A DNA stretch of 32,024 nt from Candidatus Cryosericum septentrionale (GTDB lineage: Bacteria; Caldisericota; Caldisericia; Cryosericales; Cryosericaceae), in the NCBI RefSeq assembly GCF_003570995.1, contig NZ_QXIY01000029.1:1-32024 (forward strand), in the 5' to 3' direction. How positions within the stretch are numbered: position 1 is the first letter of the stretch; each line of letters starts with the position of its first letter. The notes under the pieces were generated by a model. It had not been told where the DNA came from. It ran no database searches and saw nothing but the letters and a program-made list of their open reading frames with translations. A program made the translations under genes and the position numbers. Positions 31,902 through 32,024 of this stretch are shown here, piece after piece.

Positions 31902-32024
31902 TCTATTGCCCCCCAAAGTTAGAATTTTGTGAAGCCAACTTTTCGGGTCTTTCTTCTCTTCCTGCCTCCTTTAGATCAGTTTAGCTACTACTAGACCGCA
32001 TAATTTCTCCGTAGCTCGAGAAAC
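31893..32024 (-). repeat. Duplicated leader, copy 2 (before the C69 peptidase), runs to the window end
   Basis: Same arrangement as copy 1: first codons ATG-GAA-GAG, GGGGGG, the small stem and one AAAGGAGG octamer (31965-31972) instead of two. Similarity is still present at the last bases, so the full repeat may extend beyond the window. Confidence 0.85.

Overview
The window carries about 26 intact protein genes and at least six broken ones, nearly all on the minus strand; the only clearly real plus-strand gene is one MFS transporter. The host looks like an anaerobic bacterium of fairly high GC. It has a superoxide reductase, a class 1B (NAD-linked) dihydroorotate dehydrogenase, an archaeal-type aspartate-semialdehyde dehydrogenase and an aspartate transcarbamoylase with a separate regulatory chain. 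This mix would fit Caldisericota/Cryosericota-like or other deep-branching anaerobes, but that is a low-confidence guess from gene content alone.

Regions: (1) 1-2100: a truncated ribulose-phosphate 3-epimerase remnant and an AbiE-type toxin-antitoxin pair in toxin-first order, controlled by a 19-base-armed inverted repeat lying over its promoter. (2) 2157-6926: a hybrid CHASE4/HAMP/PAS histidine kinase divergent from an MFS exporter, a strong shared stem-loop, and desulfoferrodoxin. (3) 7104-9589: asd-lysC, the first shared steps of the aspartate family. (4) 9794-15502: one pyrimidine operon, pyrB-pyrI-pyrC-pyrF-pyrK-pyrD-pyrE, with 1-8 base overlaps or tiny gaps and a clear sigma70-type promoter. 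It covers every UMP-synthesis step after carbamoyl phosphate. (5) 15683-17092: an RNB-family ribonuclease.

(6) 17379-26558 is a sugar-use island. A LacI-type regulator, ribulokinase, arabinose isomerase and ribulose-phosphate 4-epimerase overlap head to tail (lacI-araB-araA-araD). They are followed by a small unknown gene and a sugar ABC importer (binding lipoprotein, permease, double ATPase). Together these would import a pentose such as L-arabinose and convert it to xylulose 5-phosphate. The island ends in the first 17 codons of a second ribulokinase, cut off at about 17400. (7) 26650-28280 is a gene graveyard: a transposase remnant, the end of a second sugar-binding protein, a middle piece of a glycerate kinase and the first 45 codons of an oxaloacetate-decarboxylase-type carboxyltransferase, joined to one another. 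(8) 28310-32024 is visibly AT-richer over the racemase and symporter. It encodes an exported C69 dipeptidase, an aspartate/glutamate-type symporter and an aspartate racemase. Peptidase and symporter share a nearly identical leader of about 125 bases including the first three codons.

The points I find most unusual: two genes (araA and the kinase remnant) whose only well-placed start is AUA in an AUAA stop/start overlap; the duplicated leader with start-less, perfect Shine-Dalgarno-like octamers; the AbiEii toxin with a changed metal-binding motif; and a dispersed repeat that forms the last codons of pyrD. I found no CRISPR array, tRNA or rRNA.
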